From UBA1494_A sp963973975 (GTDB lineage: Bacteria > Bacteroidota > Bacteroidia > Flavobacteriales_E > Vicingaceae): DNA of 10,246 nucleotides. A model generated the notes under the pieces. That model made no database searches, was not told the DNA's origin, and was given only the letters and a program-made list of their open reading frames with translations. The translations under genes were made by a program, and so were the position numbers. Of this stretch, positions 1 through 5,945 are shown one piece after another. Within the stretch, counting starts at the first letter, position 1. Each line of letters opens with the position of its first letter. Location: contig CAXBCF010000041.1 in NCBI GenBank assembly GCA_963973975.1, positions 1 to 10,246 of the forward strand. The letters are read 5' to 3'.

Positions 1-535
1 CCTTTTGGAGGGCCCTGAGGCATCCCTTAAGTTCGAGCGAATCGCTAATATCGTAGCCCACAATTTTTCTGGAGAACAGATCAGTGACCAAAGCAAGGTA
101 ACAAAAGCCCTTTACTGTTCTGATATAAGTAATATCCGAGACCCAAACCTGGTTGGGACGAACCACCTCCAAGTCTTTGATCAGGTTGTTGTATTTGTAA
201 AACCGGTGGAAAGAATTGGTGGTTTTGTGGTTGGGTTTTTTACGCCTAATCAGCAAATGATTGTCTCGTAGCAGATTGAACAAGGCATCTCGTCCTAGCT
301 TGATACATTGCTTGCATAAAGGATCTTTGATGGTTTTAATTAACTTCCTTGTGCCAATTCTAGGTTGTACAGAACGCTCTTGTTTTACAAACTCTATAAT
401 TACGCTGTGCTGCGCCTGCTTTTTATTGAATCGCTTCAGGTATTTGTAGTGGGCATCTCGGTGAACATCAAAGAGCTCACAACTAGCTTTGGTAAAAGCA
501 AGCCCTGTTGTTTTATTGTGTTGTATTGCTTTCAT
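1..535 (-). CDS. IS3-family transposase OrfB, N-terminal 178 residues (partial)
   Basis: This is the DDE transposase half of the insertion sequence. It is open from the ATG at 535 to the window edge. Residues 58-100 (QPRIGTRKLIKTI...) form the HTH_21-like region found ahead of the integrase core. The core begins around residue 128 with NQVWVSDITYI, in which D134 is the expected first catalytic aspartate, followed by the family segment LALVTDLFSRKIVGYDIS. The second D and the E lie beyond the edge. The ATG shares one base with the orfA stop (TAATG). The frame is also open upstream of this ATG, so the working transposase is probably the OrfAB frameshift fusion. No stop or deletion is seen in the visible part. 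Confidence 0.92.
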   Translation of the reverse strand, partial: MKAIQHNKTTGLAFTKASCELFDVHRDAHYKYLKRFNKKQAQHSVIIEFVKQERSVQPRIGTRKLIKTIKDPLCKQCIKLGRDALFNLLRDNHLLIRRKKPNHKTTNSFHRFYKYNNLIKDLEVVRPNQVWVSDITYIRTVKGFCYLALVTDLFSRKIVGYDISDSLELKGCLRALQK

Positions 536-930
536 TAGGGCTTGATGTTTAAATTTTTTTTTAATTCATCCACATTTTTGTAGCCCAAGTTTTCGGCAGC
601 TACCTCAAGGTAAGAGTCGCTTACAAGCTTTTCTAAGTCCTTTCTAATGAGCAAATCTTTGAGTTGCTCTATCTCCTTTTTTAATGCCCTTAACCGGCTT
701 ACTTCATCTTGATTTTCCACGAGTATACGAGTGTTCATTAGGTCTTTACGGTCATACTTCCTAATCCATTCATTGATGGTAGAAGAGTTGATACCATAAA
801 GTTTTGCAAGTTGTGCTTTGGAGCAATGTCCTTGGCTAAGTTCGTTTAAAACTTTGAGTTTAAAACTCTCACTGTACCGTCTTACGGTTTTGTCATTTTT
901 ATACATATCTACTTGTTTAAGTGTAGACAT
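535..930 (-). CDS. IS3-family transposase OrfA (HTH and leucine-zipper protein)
   Basis: A 131-aa protein binding the insertion sequence ends. Residues 17-65 (RRYSESFKLKVLNEL to INEWIRKYDRKDL) form a homeodomain-like helix-turn-helix of the HTH_Tnp_1 type, with AQLAKLYGINSSTINEWI as the recognition part. Residues 76-100 (VSRLRALKKEIEQLKDLLI) form a leucine-zipper-like coiled coil, the usual multimerisation segment. The stop codon overlaps the orfB start by one base, and an A9 slippery run lies six codons before the stop. The ATG at 930 is within 16 nt of the element's end; the internal ATG at 906 (MYKNDKTVRRYSE) is an alternative start that would place initiation outside the terminal repeat. 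Confidence 0.92.
   Translation of the reverse strand: MSTLKQVDMYKNDKTVRRYSESFKLKVLNELSQGHCSKAQLAKLYGINSSTINEWIRKYDRKDLMNTRILVENQDEVSRLRALKKEIEQLKDLLIRKDLEKLVSDSYLEVAAENLGYKNVDELKKNLNIKP
554..562 (-). promoter_or_regulatory. Probable -1 ribosomal frameshift site (A9 run) at the orfA/orfB junction
   Basis: On the minus strand orfA reads TTA AAA AAA AAT over a run of nine A residues. This contains A_AAA_AAA, the type of heptamer used by IS3 elements. A -1 slip here leads into the frame AAA TTT AAA CAT CAA GCC CTA ATG, open into orfB, and gives a junction like DELKKKFKHQALMKAIQ. The orfB frame has a TGA just upstream of the run, so only slippage near the run gives a fusion. A stimulatory structure was not identified. 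Confidence 0.75.
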
Positions 931-946
931 ATTTTAGGACGGGTCA
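927..946 (-). repeat. Terminal end of the IS3 element (single inverted repeat visible)
   Basis: On the minus strand the sequence TGACCCGTCCTAAAATATGT starts the element. TG at the tip is expected for IS3-family ends. The repeat's inner limit cannot be fixed without the partner at the far end. Confidence 0.6.
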
Positions 947-953
947 TAATGCA

Positions 954-1087
954 CTACAACGGTTAGTATAAGCGTAGTGCGGATTTCGGAGCGATTCACT
1001 GCCTGTCAACCACAAAGTTTTTTAGGTGCAAAAATGCTTAATTTTAGTCATACAGCCCGCATTATCGCTTATACATTGTTACCCAAC
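954..1087 (-). repeat. attC-like palindromic site 1 (tail of unit B)
   Basis: The arms GTATAAGCGTAGTGCGG (966-982) and CCGCATTATCGCTTATAC (1057-1074) are complementary except for one mismatch and one extra base in the right arm. Outside the stem, AAC (958-960) is separated by 5 nt (GGTTA) and GTT (1078-1080) by 3 nt (ATT). This is the same geometry as sites 2 and 3. The outermost bases do not pair in place, but the right side (GTTACCCAAC, 1078-1087) would pair perfectly with the head of its own unit at 5217-5226. The loop carries TTTCGGAGCGATTCACTG (984-1001), shared with sites 2 and 4. Confidence 0.75.
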
Positions 1088-1120
1088 GTATTTTCTTTTT
1101 TTCTGTTCGTGTGTCAGCAA

Positions 1121-1184
1121 TTTCATACTCTTTGGGCATTTTAGGTATTGCGTTGGTTATCGCGAATGACCAATGGGTATGAAA
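1121..1184 (-). repeat. Conserved 3'-tail hairpin of unit B
   Basis: TTTCATACTCTTTGGGCATT (1121-1140) pairs with AATGACCAATGGGTATGAAA (1165-1184), with a few wobble or mismatched positions. The loop contains TGCGTTGGTT and ends in GCG. The same hairpin stands at 5401-5461 in unit A with compensating changes in the outer pairs. It lies between the immunity stop codon and palindromic site 1. No U-tract follows it in gene direction, so it is not a standard intrinsic terminator. Confidence 0.7.
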
Positions 1185-1248
1185 TTCTTGGGCAGATTAT
1201 ATAATCTTTCCCTGAGAAATAAATTCTCGTATTAAATTTCTTATAAAA

Positions 1249-1764
1249 TTAATTATTAGCTAACTCAGATTCTATAAAGTGCCTACCTGCTAAGAGATAG
1301 TCTATTCTTAACTTGTTGTAATGTTCTTTCCATTCTCCAACACCTTTAATTGATTTTAATGCATTCTCATAACTTACAGGGGCAACCGTCGGTTGGTAAA
1401 TAAGATTATTAAATTCTTCAATAGTACATTCTCTTAACCTTACGCCATTATAGTCTGTCAAAAATATTTCGCCTGGTGGAGTCCCTAATTTAAAATAAGG
1501 AAGCTCAATGTTTTTTAAGTTCTCACAATAATTATCTACAATAACCCAATGTTTGTGATATAACTTTGCATCCAATGTATAACCCATCAACAATATTTCT
1601 TTTTCTACAATTTCAATGCTGGATATAGATTCATTAGAAGTAGTTTCGATGTCAAAAACTGCTATCATAAATGAGTGGCTGTCAGGAATTTCAATTATTT
1701 GACCATATCCTAATCTTTCATCATCAATTGGAATAGTAAATATATCTCCTTGCTTAATTTTCAT
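1249..1764 (-). CDS. Probable immunity protein, Imm26-like
   Basis: A 171-aa protein without a signal peptide, so predicted cytosolic. The N-terminus MKIKQGDIFTIPIDDE...YGQIIEI...MIAVFDIE (residues 1-40) resembles the Imm26 family of polymorphic-toxin immunity proteins, which open with a GDvfaIPl / G-x-v / vfd pattern. That match is from memory of the family. The gene starts 9 nt after the stop of the predicted toxin gene and is the last gene of its operon, the expected immunity position. Its counterpart in unit A is unrelated, as expected when immunity changes with the toxin tip. Inferred role: binding and neutralising the GIY-YIG-like domain of the preceding protein in the cytoplasm. The immunity role is well supported by context; the family assignment is moderate. 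Confidence 0.65.
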   Translation of the reverse strand: MKIKQGDIFTIPIDDERLGYGQIIEIPDSHSFMIAVFDIETTSNESISSIEIVEKEILLMGYTLDAKLYHKHWVIVDNYCENLKNIELPYFKLGTPPGEIFLTDYNGVRLRECTIEEFNNLIYQPTVAPVSYENALKSIKGVGEWKEHYNKLRIDYLLAGRHFIESELANN

Positions 1765-1773
1765 CTTTACTAC

Positions 1774-2685
1774 CTATTTTTTAATAACATTCTTCTTATT
1801 TGATGTACCACCATTAGGATTAGACTTATTAGTTGGTCCGCCTAATTTATCTAACTGTAACTGTTCTTTTATATCCAAATTTGTAGGAAAATCTCCTTTA
1901 GGATCGCCTCTATCAATTATATCAAAATCAAATTCAGAATCGGGATTATTTCGTGCATGCTCTTTTTGTCTTGCTTTGTATCTATCTTCACTTTTTGCTT
2001 GACCAACGTAATCTTTCTTATTTCCTGTATTATCTGTCCTTTTGTAAACTACACCCTCATCAGTCTTTTTTGCAGCTTTCACAACATCCGATGCTTTTTC
2101 AACCTTTACAGCAGGCTTTGCTGCTTTATATGCAGCTCTCGCTGCAACACCTGCTCCAACGGACATTGGAACGGCAACTGAAGCTACATCGGCAGTTAAA
2201 GCCGCCCAATTTTCTCCACTTGTTTCTCCGGTTGTTACTTTTTCATGGGCTAAAACCGCCACATCATAAACTATAAATGCTGCATCAACAATTGCATCAG
2301 CCCAAGGACAAAGTGGGCATTTTCCGTCTGGATCATTCCACTGAATAGGATTATTCCACATTGCAGAATAAGGTGACATCCCAATTTGGTTGGGATGAGC
2401 AGCTAACGGGTCAGGACTCATCCAACGGCTTACAATATCGGCTTCAAGAGTAGCTTCTGAATACAAAGTATCATATTCGACAAAAGCAACAATTTGTTTT
2501 GATTTTGTATTAAATAATACCGAACCTATTTGTACAATTGTGTCATTGTCGAAAGACTCGTTGAACTGTCCTTGACTGAGTGTTGCGATTTTAGGTGTGT
2601 AGCCATATTCAGCAAATGGATTGTCTTGTGCTTCTGCTGAGACAAAGCAAAAAAGAACTGTAAATAAAAGAAGTAGCTTTTTCAT
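1774..2685 (-). CDS. Small exported Rhs-core-like polymorphic toxin with GIY-YIG-like C-terminal domain
   Basis: A 303-aa protein with a signal peptide (residues 1-20, ending SAEAQ). Residues 21-85 are a conserved head also present in unit A. Residues 84-122 (ADIVSRWMSPDPLA to NNPIQWNDPDGK) match the end of the Rhs-associated core, the point where Rhs toxins switch to variable tips. Residues 130-195 are an Ala/Val-rich helical pre-toxin region. The tip (about 210-303) has VVYKR, DYVGQAK (YIG-like), RYKARQKEH and LDIKEQLQLDKLGGP, in the order expected for a GIY-YIG/URI-fold nuclease with a catalytic Arg and Glu. The protein lacks the many YD repeats of normal Rhs proteins, so it is a miniature version. 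It starts 2 nt after the preceding stop and is followed by the immunity gene. Nuclease activity is inferred; the Rhs boundary is clear. Confidence 0.75.
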   Translation of the reverse strand: MKKLLLLFTVLFCFVSAEAQDNPFAEYGYTPKIATLSQGQFNESFDNDTIVQIGSVLFNTKSKQIVAFVEYDTLYSEATLEADIVSRWMSPDPLAAHPNQIGMSPYSAMWNNPIQWNDPDGKCPLCPWADAIVDAAFIVYDVAVLAHEKVTTGETSGENWAALTADVASVAVPMSVGAGVAARAAYKAAKPAVKVEKASDVVKAAKKTDEGVVYKRTDNTGNKKDYVGQAKSEDRYKARQKEHARNNPDSEFDFDIIDRGDPKGDFPTNLDIKEQLQLDKLGGPTNKSNPNGGTSNKKNVIKK

Positions 2686-2687
2686 AA

Positions 2688-3776
2688 TTAATGGTTTGGA
2701 GATTTAAATTTAGTAATTTCTTTGTTTTCATATTTGTTTCGCTCATCTTTTAATGAAACCAACCATTCCAAATACATTTCTTCGGGCATTTTGCGATAAC
2801 CCATTTCATGGATTTGAGCGTAAAGATTTGTCATTTCAGTAAAGAGTTTTTCAGCTTCGGGAATATTTAAAATGTCCACGGGATACTGAGCATTGTATTT
2901 GGTCATCAATGCATCAAACATTTTCTTTTTGGTTTCTGCTTTTAACAAAAGAGCATTAACATAATGCGGGTAAACCGTTAATGCTGCATCACAGCATTTG
3001 AGAATAAATTCATTTTGAGCTAAAGTTCCTAATTTTCGTTCATAACCTTTTGCAAGGTCTATAATATTTAAGGCAATCATTTGGTCGTCATTCAAAGCTT
3101 CCATATAAAGTTTGTTGACTATGGCATCTAAATGTATATATCCCGATGCCATTAACCAAGCATCATTCGGAAAAATGCCACTTGTCAATTCTGTGTTATA
3201 CCAACCATTTGCTTTATTTTTATGCTTGATGTAAAAATGATTTGGTGCAACTGCAATATGTGTTTTTGCTTCAATTTTGTCCGCTACTATTTTATAAAGA
3301 TATGGTAGTGAATGACAATTACCCTTTCTTGTTTCAAGAAGTTTGGTAACAAACATATTCGACCAATCATCATGACCCCAAATATCATTAAAGTCATAAG
3401 TATAAGGTTTTAGACCAACAATTTTATTGGTATCTACTTTTACTTTAACTGTATCAGTAATCACTGAAAATAAAGCTGCATATTTAACAACCTCGTCTTT
3501 GTCGGGATAAGCATAAACAAACTCTTGATATGCAATGAACTGACGGCTTAACTCAGCTAAGAAGTTAATATTTTTGTTAAATATTTCTTTTTCGAGTTGA
3601 TTCGAAAAGTAGGCATTTTCAACTGTAAAAACAGCATCCTCAAAACTTGCGGAGCAAGTTTTGAGGAGCATGCAATTTATGTCTTGAAATGCCTGTTCGT
3701 AGATTTCCTGATTAGATTGAGAAAACCCAATTTGACTGAAAGAGATACACAATATAATTAGCAGAAACTTTTTCAT
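2688..3776 (-). CDS. Exported transglutaminase-like protein (362 aa), unit B
   Basis: A signal peptide spans residues 1-20 (MKKFLLIILC...IGFSQ). The core at 126-200 has YDFNDIWGHDDWSNMF, then GNCHSLP with C154, APNHFYIKH with H180 and NTELTSG with E196. This C-H-acid order suggests a transglutaminase/papain-like fold, acting as a cysteine protease or acyltransferase outside the cytoplasm. Residues 237-290 look TPR-like (LAKGYERKLG... CDAALTVYPHYVNALLLKAE). The upstream gene is a longer paralogue with the same C-26-H-16-E spacing. The ATG overlaps the upstream stop by 4 nt (ATGA), so the two are translationally coupled. Its substrate is unknown; processing or attachment of the downstream exported toxin is a reasonable inference. 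The unit A copy is very similar except for residues about 61-125. Confidence 0.7.
   Translation of the reverse strand: MKKFLLIILCISFSQIGFSQSNQEIYEQAFQDINCMLLKTCSASFEDAVFTVENAYFSNQLEKEIFNKNINFLAELSRQFIAYQEFVYAYPDKDEVVKYAALFSVITDTVKVKVDTNKIVGLKPYTYDFNDIWGHDDWSNMFVTKLLETRKGNCHSLPYLYKIVADKIEAKTHIAVAPNHFYIKHKNKANGWYNTELTSGIFPNDAWLMASGYIHLDAIVNKLYMEALNDDQMIALNIIDLAKGYERKLGTLAQNEFILKCCDAALTVYPHYVNALLLKAETKKKMFDALMTKYNAQYPVDILNIPEAEKLFTEMTNLYAQIHEMGYRKMPEEMYLEWLVSLKDERNKYENKEITKFKSPNH
3638..3666. repeat. Perfect 13-bp-stem hairpin inside the small transglutaminase-like gene
   Basis: CCTCAAAACTTGC, a GGA loop and GCAAGTTTTGAGG form an exact inverted repeat within codons for about residues 37-46. The unit A copy at 7884-7910 keeps only the inner ACTTGC-GGA-GCAAGT plus an imperfect extension, so the longer stem is specific to unit B. 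Confidence 0.8.
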
Positions 3777-5191
3777 CTTTTCAATTCAATATCTTGGTTA
3801 AGTTTAAAAATCATTTTTTGACTTTCTTGTTTTTGTTTGGCGTTTTGTAAAGACCCAAGCCATTTTTCATAAGCTTCTGCTGGCATTTGTTCAAATCCCA
3901 AATTGTCTACAATGTCATACTGTGCATACATTTCATTCAAAAGCTGTTTGGCTTTGGGGTATTTATCAATATTGTCAGGACTTACATTTAGTTGTTTCTG
4001 AACGTACATAAATCGCATGGTTCTGTAATCGGATTTTACCATGTGAGCATTTATGTTGTTCGGGTCTATTTCAAGGGCTTTGTCAATGACCTGTTTTACA
4101 AAACTGTCATAACAATATTTTACAGCATAGCCTTTGGCTAAGTCAAATAATACATGGGAAAGTAATTCTTTTTGATTTAAGGGTAACATGTAAATTTCAT
4201 TTTGTAGTGCTTCTGCTTTTATGTAACCCGATTGTAAAACAAAAGCGTCAGTTGTCATCATGCCGTTGGTAAGTTCTATATTGTGCCATTTTCCATTGTC
4301 GTCCTGAAATTTTACATATGAATGACTTGGCGAATAGGCCAATTGGGCTTTAGCTCCAATTTCTTCGGCTAAAATCAAATAGAGTAATGGTAAAGAATGA
4401 CATTGTCCTGAATTAGTTGCCAATGCTTTCTCAACAAACATTTTAGTCCAATCTTCATTGCCCATATAGTCGTCAAAGTCGTATTTGAAAGGCAAATGTT
4501 TCAGATTTTTGGACTTAATTTCTAAAGTGTCTGAAAAGAAACGGTAAAGAATAAGGTTTTTTGCAAGATTGCTACTTTGGTCATAGTTCAGCTCTTCCAT
4601 TTTCCAAGTTAGGAATTGCCCAATTTGTTGAATGGTTTTATTGAATTGCTCAAACTGAGCTTGGTTTTCATAAAATGCGTTTTCGACCAAAAAATTGGCT
4701 TCGCTAAGATTGAAAGTTTTTTGTCCGTCTGTCATTTTTGATATTTCAGTAAATGCAGAACGGTAAGCCGAAGTACCTGAAACAGAGTCACAAGAAGGAA
4801 GGTCATAGTTTACTGTTGTTTTTGTTGTCGGTTTTTTAGGTTGTGAAATTTCACGGTAAATTGCTTCTAATTCCTGTCGTTGTCTTTGCTGTTTTTGAAT
4901 GTCCTTCTGATATTGATTCAGTTGCTCTTGGTTTTGGGTCAGTTGGTTTGGAGTCAGGTTGTTGTTTGGATTTGTTGTAAAAGGTTTTGGGAAATTATTC
5001 TCCAAAGTCGGCGTCTTTGGAGCTTGAATCTGTCCAAATGAGGTCAATGTCGATAATGTCAGAACAATTACAGTCAGTCCGAGCGTTGGGAAAAAAGCAA
5101 GTGTTTGGCAAGCTAAGGGTTGATTTGAGCGGCCGGGCTTGACAATCTCTTGCTTTCTGCGTTGGCTTTTATGTTTGTCGATGAGTTTCAT
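3773..5191 (-). CDS. Membrane-anchored or exported transglutaminase-like protein (472 aa), unit B
   Basis: The start is set at the ATG at 5191 (MKLIDKHKSQ), which aligns with the homologue starting at 9446. A TTG at 5203 is in frame but is not matched there. A basic segment of about 28 residues precedes a hydrophobic stretch (about 30-53, ending TSFGQ), which is either a long signal peptide or an N-terminal anchor. Residues 55-120 are a P/N/Q-rich linker with a charged coiled-coil-like part (QYQKDIQKQQRQRQELEAIY). The transglutaminase-like core has SGQCHSLP (C264), SPSHSYVKF (H290) and WHNIELTNG (E306), followed by TPR-like repeats (LAKGY...IDKALEIDPNNINAHMVK). First gene of the operon, beginning 26 nt from the palindromic site's GTT motif. 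Biochemical function is inferred from the C-H-E order only. Confidence 0.7.
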   Translation of the reverse strand: MKLIDKHKSQRRKQEIVKPGRSNQPLACQTLAFFPTLGLTVIVLTLSTLTSFGQIQAPKTPTLENNFPKPFTTNPNNNLTPNQLTQNQEQLNQYQKDIQKQQRQRQELEAIYREISQPKKPTTKTTVNYDLPSCDSVSGTSAYRSAFTEISKMTDGQKTFNLSEANFLVENAFYENQAQFEQFNKTIQQIGQFLTWKMEELNYDQSSNLAKNLILYRFFSDTLEIKSKNLKHLPFKYDFDDYMGNEDWTKMFVEKALATNSGQCHSLPLLYLILAEEIGAKAQLAYSPSHSYVKFQDDNGKWHNIELTNGMMTTDAFVLQSGYIKAEALQNEIYMLPLNQKELLSHVLFDLAKGYAVKYCYDSFVKQVIDKALEIDPNNINAHMVKSDYRTMRFMYVQKQLNVSPDNIDKYPKAKQLLNEMYAQYDIVDNLGFEQMPAEAYEKWLGSLQNAKQKQESQKMIFKLNQDIELKR

Positions 5192-5216
5192 CTTTACCGT
5201 CAATGTCTTTTTATAT

Positions 5217-5352
5217 GTTGGGTAACGGCTCGGCTAAGAAACGTAGGGCTTTCGAAGCGATTAACTGTCCACCAAAACCGAAGTTTGCTATGTGTACGAA
5301 CCTTTCTGAAAGCCTTAACCGCCCTATGTTTTCTTAGCCATTGTTACCCAAC
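5217..5352 (-). repeat. attC-like palindromic site 2 (between units A and B)
   Basis: The most complete site. Outer arms GTTGGGTAAC (5217-5226) and GTTACCCAAC (5343-5352) are perfect complements. Inner arms GGCTAAGAAACGTAGGGC (5232-5249) and GCCCTATGTTTTCTTAGCC (5321-5339) pair with one mismatch and one extra base in the right arm. They are separated from the outer arms by 5 nt (GGCTC) on the left and 3 nt (ATT) on the right. The loop carries TTTCGAAGCGATTAACTG (5250-5267). At 136 bp it falls within the usual attC size range. In gene direction it reads TAACAAT...CGTTACCC, with AAC and GTT at the positions where attC has RYYYAAC and GTTRRRY; the GTTACCC heptamer is not canonical. Confidence 0.8.
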
Positions 5353-5400
5353 GTATTTTTTCTTTTTCAATTTTATCATTCAGTCCTTTTGGAGGAAATC

Positions 5401-5461
5401 CCATACTCTTTGGGCATTTTTGGCTCGTGCGTTGGTTTGTGCGAATGCCCAATGTGTATGG
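5401..5461 (-). repeat. Conserved 3'-tail hairpin of unit A
   Basis: CCATACTCTTTGGGCATT (5401-5418) pairs with AATGCCCAATGTGTATGG (5444-5461) with three mismatches, around a 25-nt loop containing TGCGTTGGTTTGTGCG. Compared with 1121-1184, the outer pairs change on both sides (CC with GG here, TT with AA there), so pairing rather than sequence is kept. It has no U-tract in gene direction. Confidence 0.75.
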
Positions 5462-5474
5462 AATAGAGGGTCGA

Positions 5475-5945
5475 TTATTTAATCTTTATTTTTCTCAAAA
5501 AGTTACCTTCACCGTCAAATTCTTTAACTTTTGGTTTTAATACACCTTTTTTGAACTCTCTTTCATAATGAACTACTCCTGACGTGTAAAAAGTTTTCGA
5601 CTTTCCTGTTCTTATTCCTTCAACATAGTGAACAATGACCTTCTCATTATCAACAAAGAAAATTTCAAGTCCTTCTTTTAACCCCGCAATGAATGTTACT
5701 TGATAAATTAGATTAGACATAGAATCCTTATCAAAAACTAAAAGAGTGTAGTCATCTAGTACGATATTTTCATTCAAAGTATCTATCGTAAACACAGTAC
5801 ATTCACGATTCCCATGTGCAATAAGTACTTCATCAAGCTGTTTTTCTATTTTAACTTCACATGATTCGGCTGCGTCAAGTTCATGTTGACATACAGCATT
5901 AAGGCTGGAAAGAATGAAAATAAATAATAAAATATATTTTGTCAT
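5475..5945 (-). CDS. Exported MORN/YwqK-like protein, probable immunity protein of unit A
   Basis: A 156-aa protein with a signal peptide (residues 1-20, LSSLNAVCQ), hence periplasmic or outer-membrane associated. Residues 84-152 hold about three MORN_2-like repeats (GLKEGLEIFF, EGIRTGKSKTFYTSGVVHYE, KKGVLKPKVKEFDGEGNF). Repeats of this kind occur in YwqK-type antitoxins. Its start overlaps the toxin-like gene by 4 nt and it is last in the operon, the immunity position. It replaces the cytosolic Imm26-like gene of unit B. Because it is exported, the matching toxin tip may act in the envelope; this is inference. Its last codons fall inside a segment that matches the non-coding tail of unit B (5469-5487 versus 1192-1210). 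Confidence 0.65.
   Translation of the reverse strand: MTKYILLFIFILSSLNAVCQHELDAAESCEVKIEKQLDEVLIAHGNRECTVFTIDTLNENIVLDDYTLLVFDKDSMSNLIYQVTFIAGLKEGLEIFFVDNEKVIVHYVEGIRTGKSKTFYTSGVVHYEREFKKGVLKPKVKEFDGEGNFLRKIKIK

Larger units (their letters stand above)
1..946 (-). mobile_element. IS3-family insertion sequence, partial (runs off left edge)
   Basis: The segment carries the two overlapping frames typical of IS3 elements: orfA (helix-turn-helix plus coiled coil) and orfB (DDE integrase). Read on the minus strand the element begins at 946 with TGACCCGTCC, which fits the usual 5'-TG terminus of IS3-family ends. The other end lies outside the window, so the inverted repeat partner and any 3-4 bp target duplication (candidate TAAT at 947-950) cannot be tested. 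It lies about 14 bp downstream, in gene direction, of the GTT of the first palindromic site, so it interrupts whatever unit came next in the array. Confidence 0.9.
961..5226 (-). other. Cassette-like unit B (four-gene toxin-immunity block, about 4.27 kb)
   Basis: Limits are set at the GTT of the palindromic sites at 5224-5226 and 958-960, in gene direction. The unit contains, in order, a large transglutaminase-like gene, a small transglutaminase-like gene, an Rhs-core-like toxin gene and an Imm26-like gene, then a conserved hairpin and its palindromic site. Gene order, junction types and both ends match unit A, while the toxin C-terminus and the last gene do not. That it is a mobile cassette is inference. 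Confidence 0.5.

Noticed and set aside
5..449. Two plus-strand reading frames (5-271 and 261-449)
   Set aside because: They are antisense to the IS3 orfB frame, whose protein has clear integrase motifs; the plus-strand products resemble nothing.
951..980. Inverted repeat GCACTAC / GTAGTGC overlapping site 1
   Set aside because: Only 7 bp, it competes with the better 17-bp stem, and it is absent from the other sites.
1194..1228. Small palindromes AGATTATATAATCT and GAGAAATAAATTCTC
   Set aside because: Short and AT-rich; the first is explained by homology with the tail of unit A and neither is a convincing operator.
1953..2276. Plus-strand open frames rich in Leu, His and Cys
   Set aside because: They are shadows of the Ala/Lys-rich part of the minus-strand Rhs-like gene.
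5192..5203. Upstream TTG start for the large transglutaminase-like gene of unit B
   Set aside because: The ATG at 5191 aligns with the start of the unit A homologue, and the upstream codons have no counterpart there.
5192..5249. Bacteroidota promoter (TAnnTTTG with an upstream TTG) before the operon
   Set aside because: TACGTTTC at 5237-5244 (minus strand) is only a partial match and the nearest TTG is too far away, so no promoter is called.
5217..5352. Terminal inverted repeats of a transposon
   Set aside because: The 10-bp arms face each other across only 136 bp, no target duplication or transposase belongs to them, and other sites keep geometry but not these bases.
5343..5375. T-rich run after the site as an intrinsic terminator
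   Set aside because: It is a U-tract only for plus-strand transcription, while all the genes run on the minus strand.
5150..5482. Plus-strand 110-aa frame over the intergenic palindrome
   Set aside because: It runs through the palindromic site and tail hairpin, whose pairing explains the conservation; composition is not protein-like.
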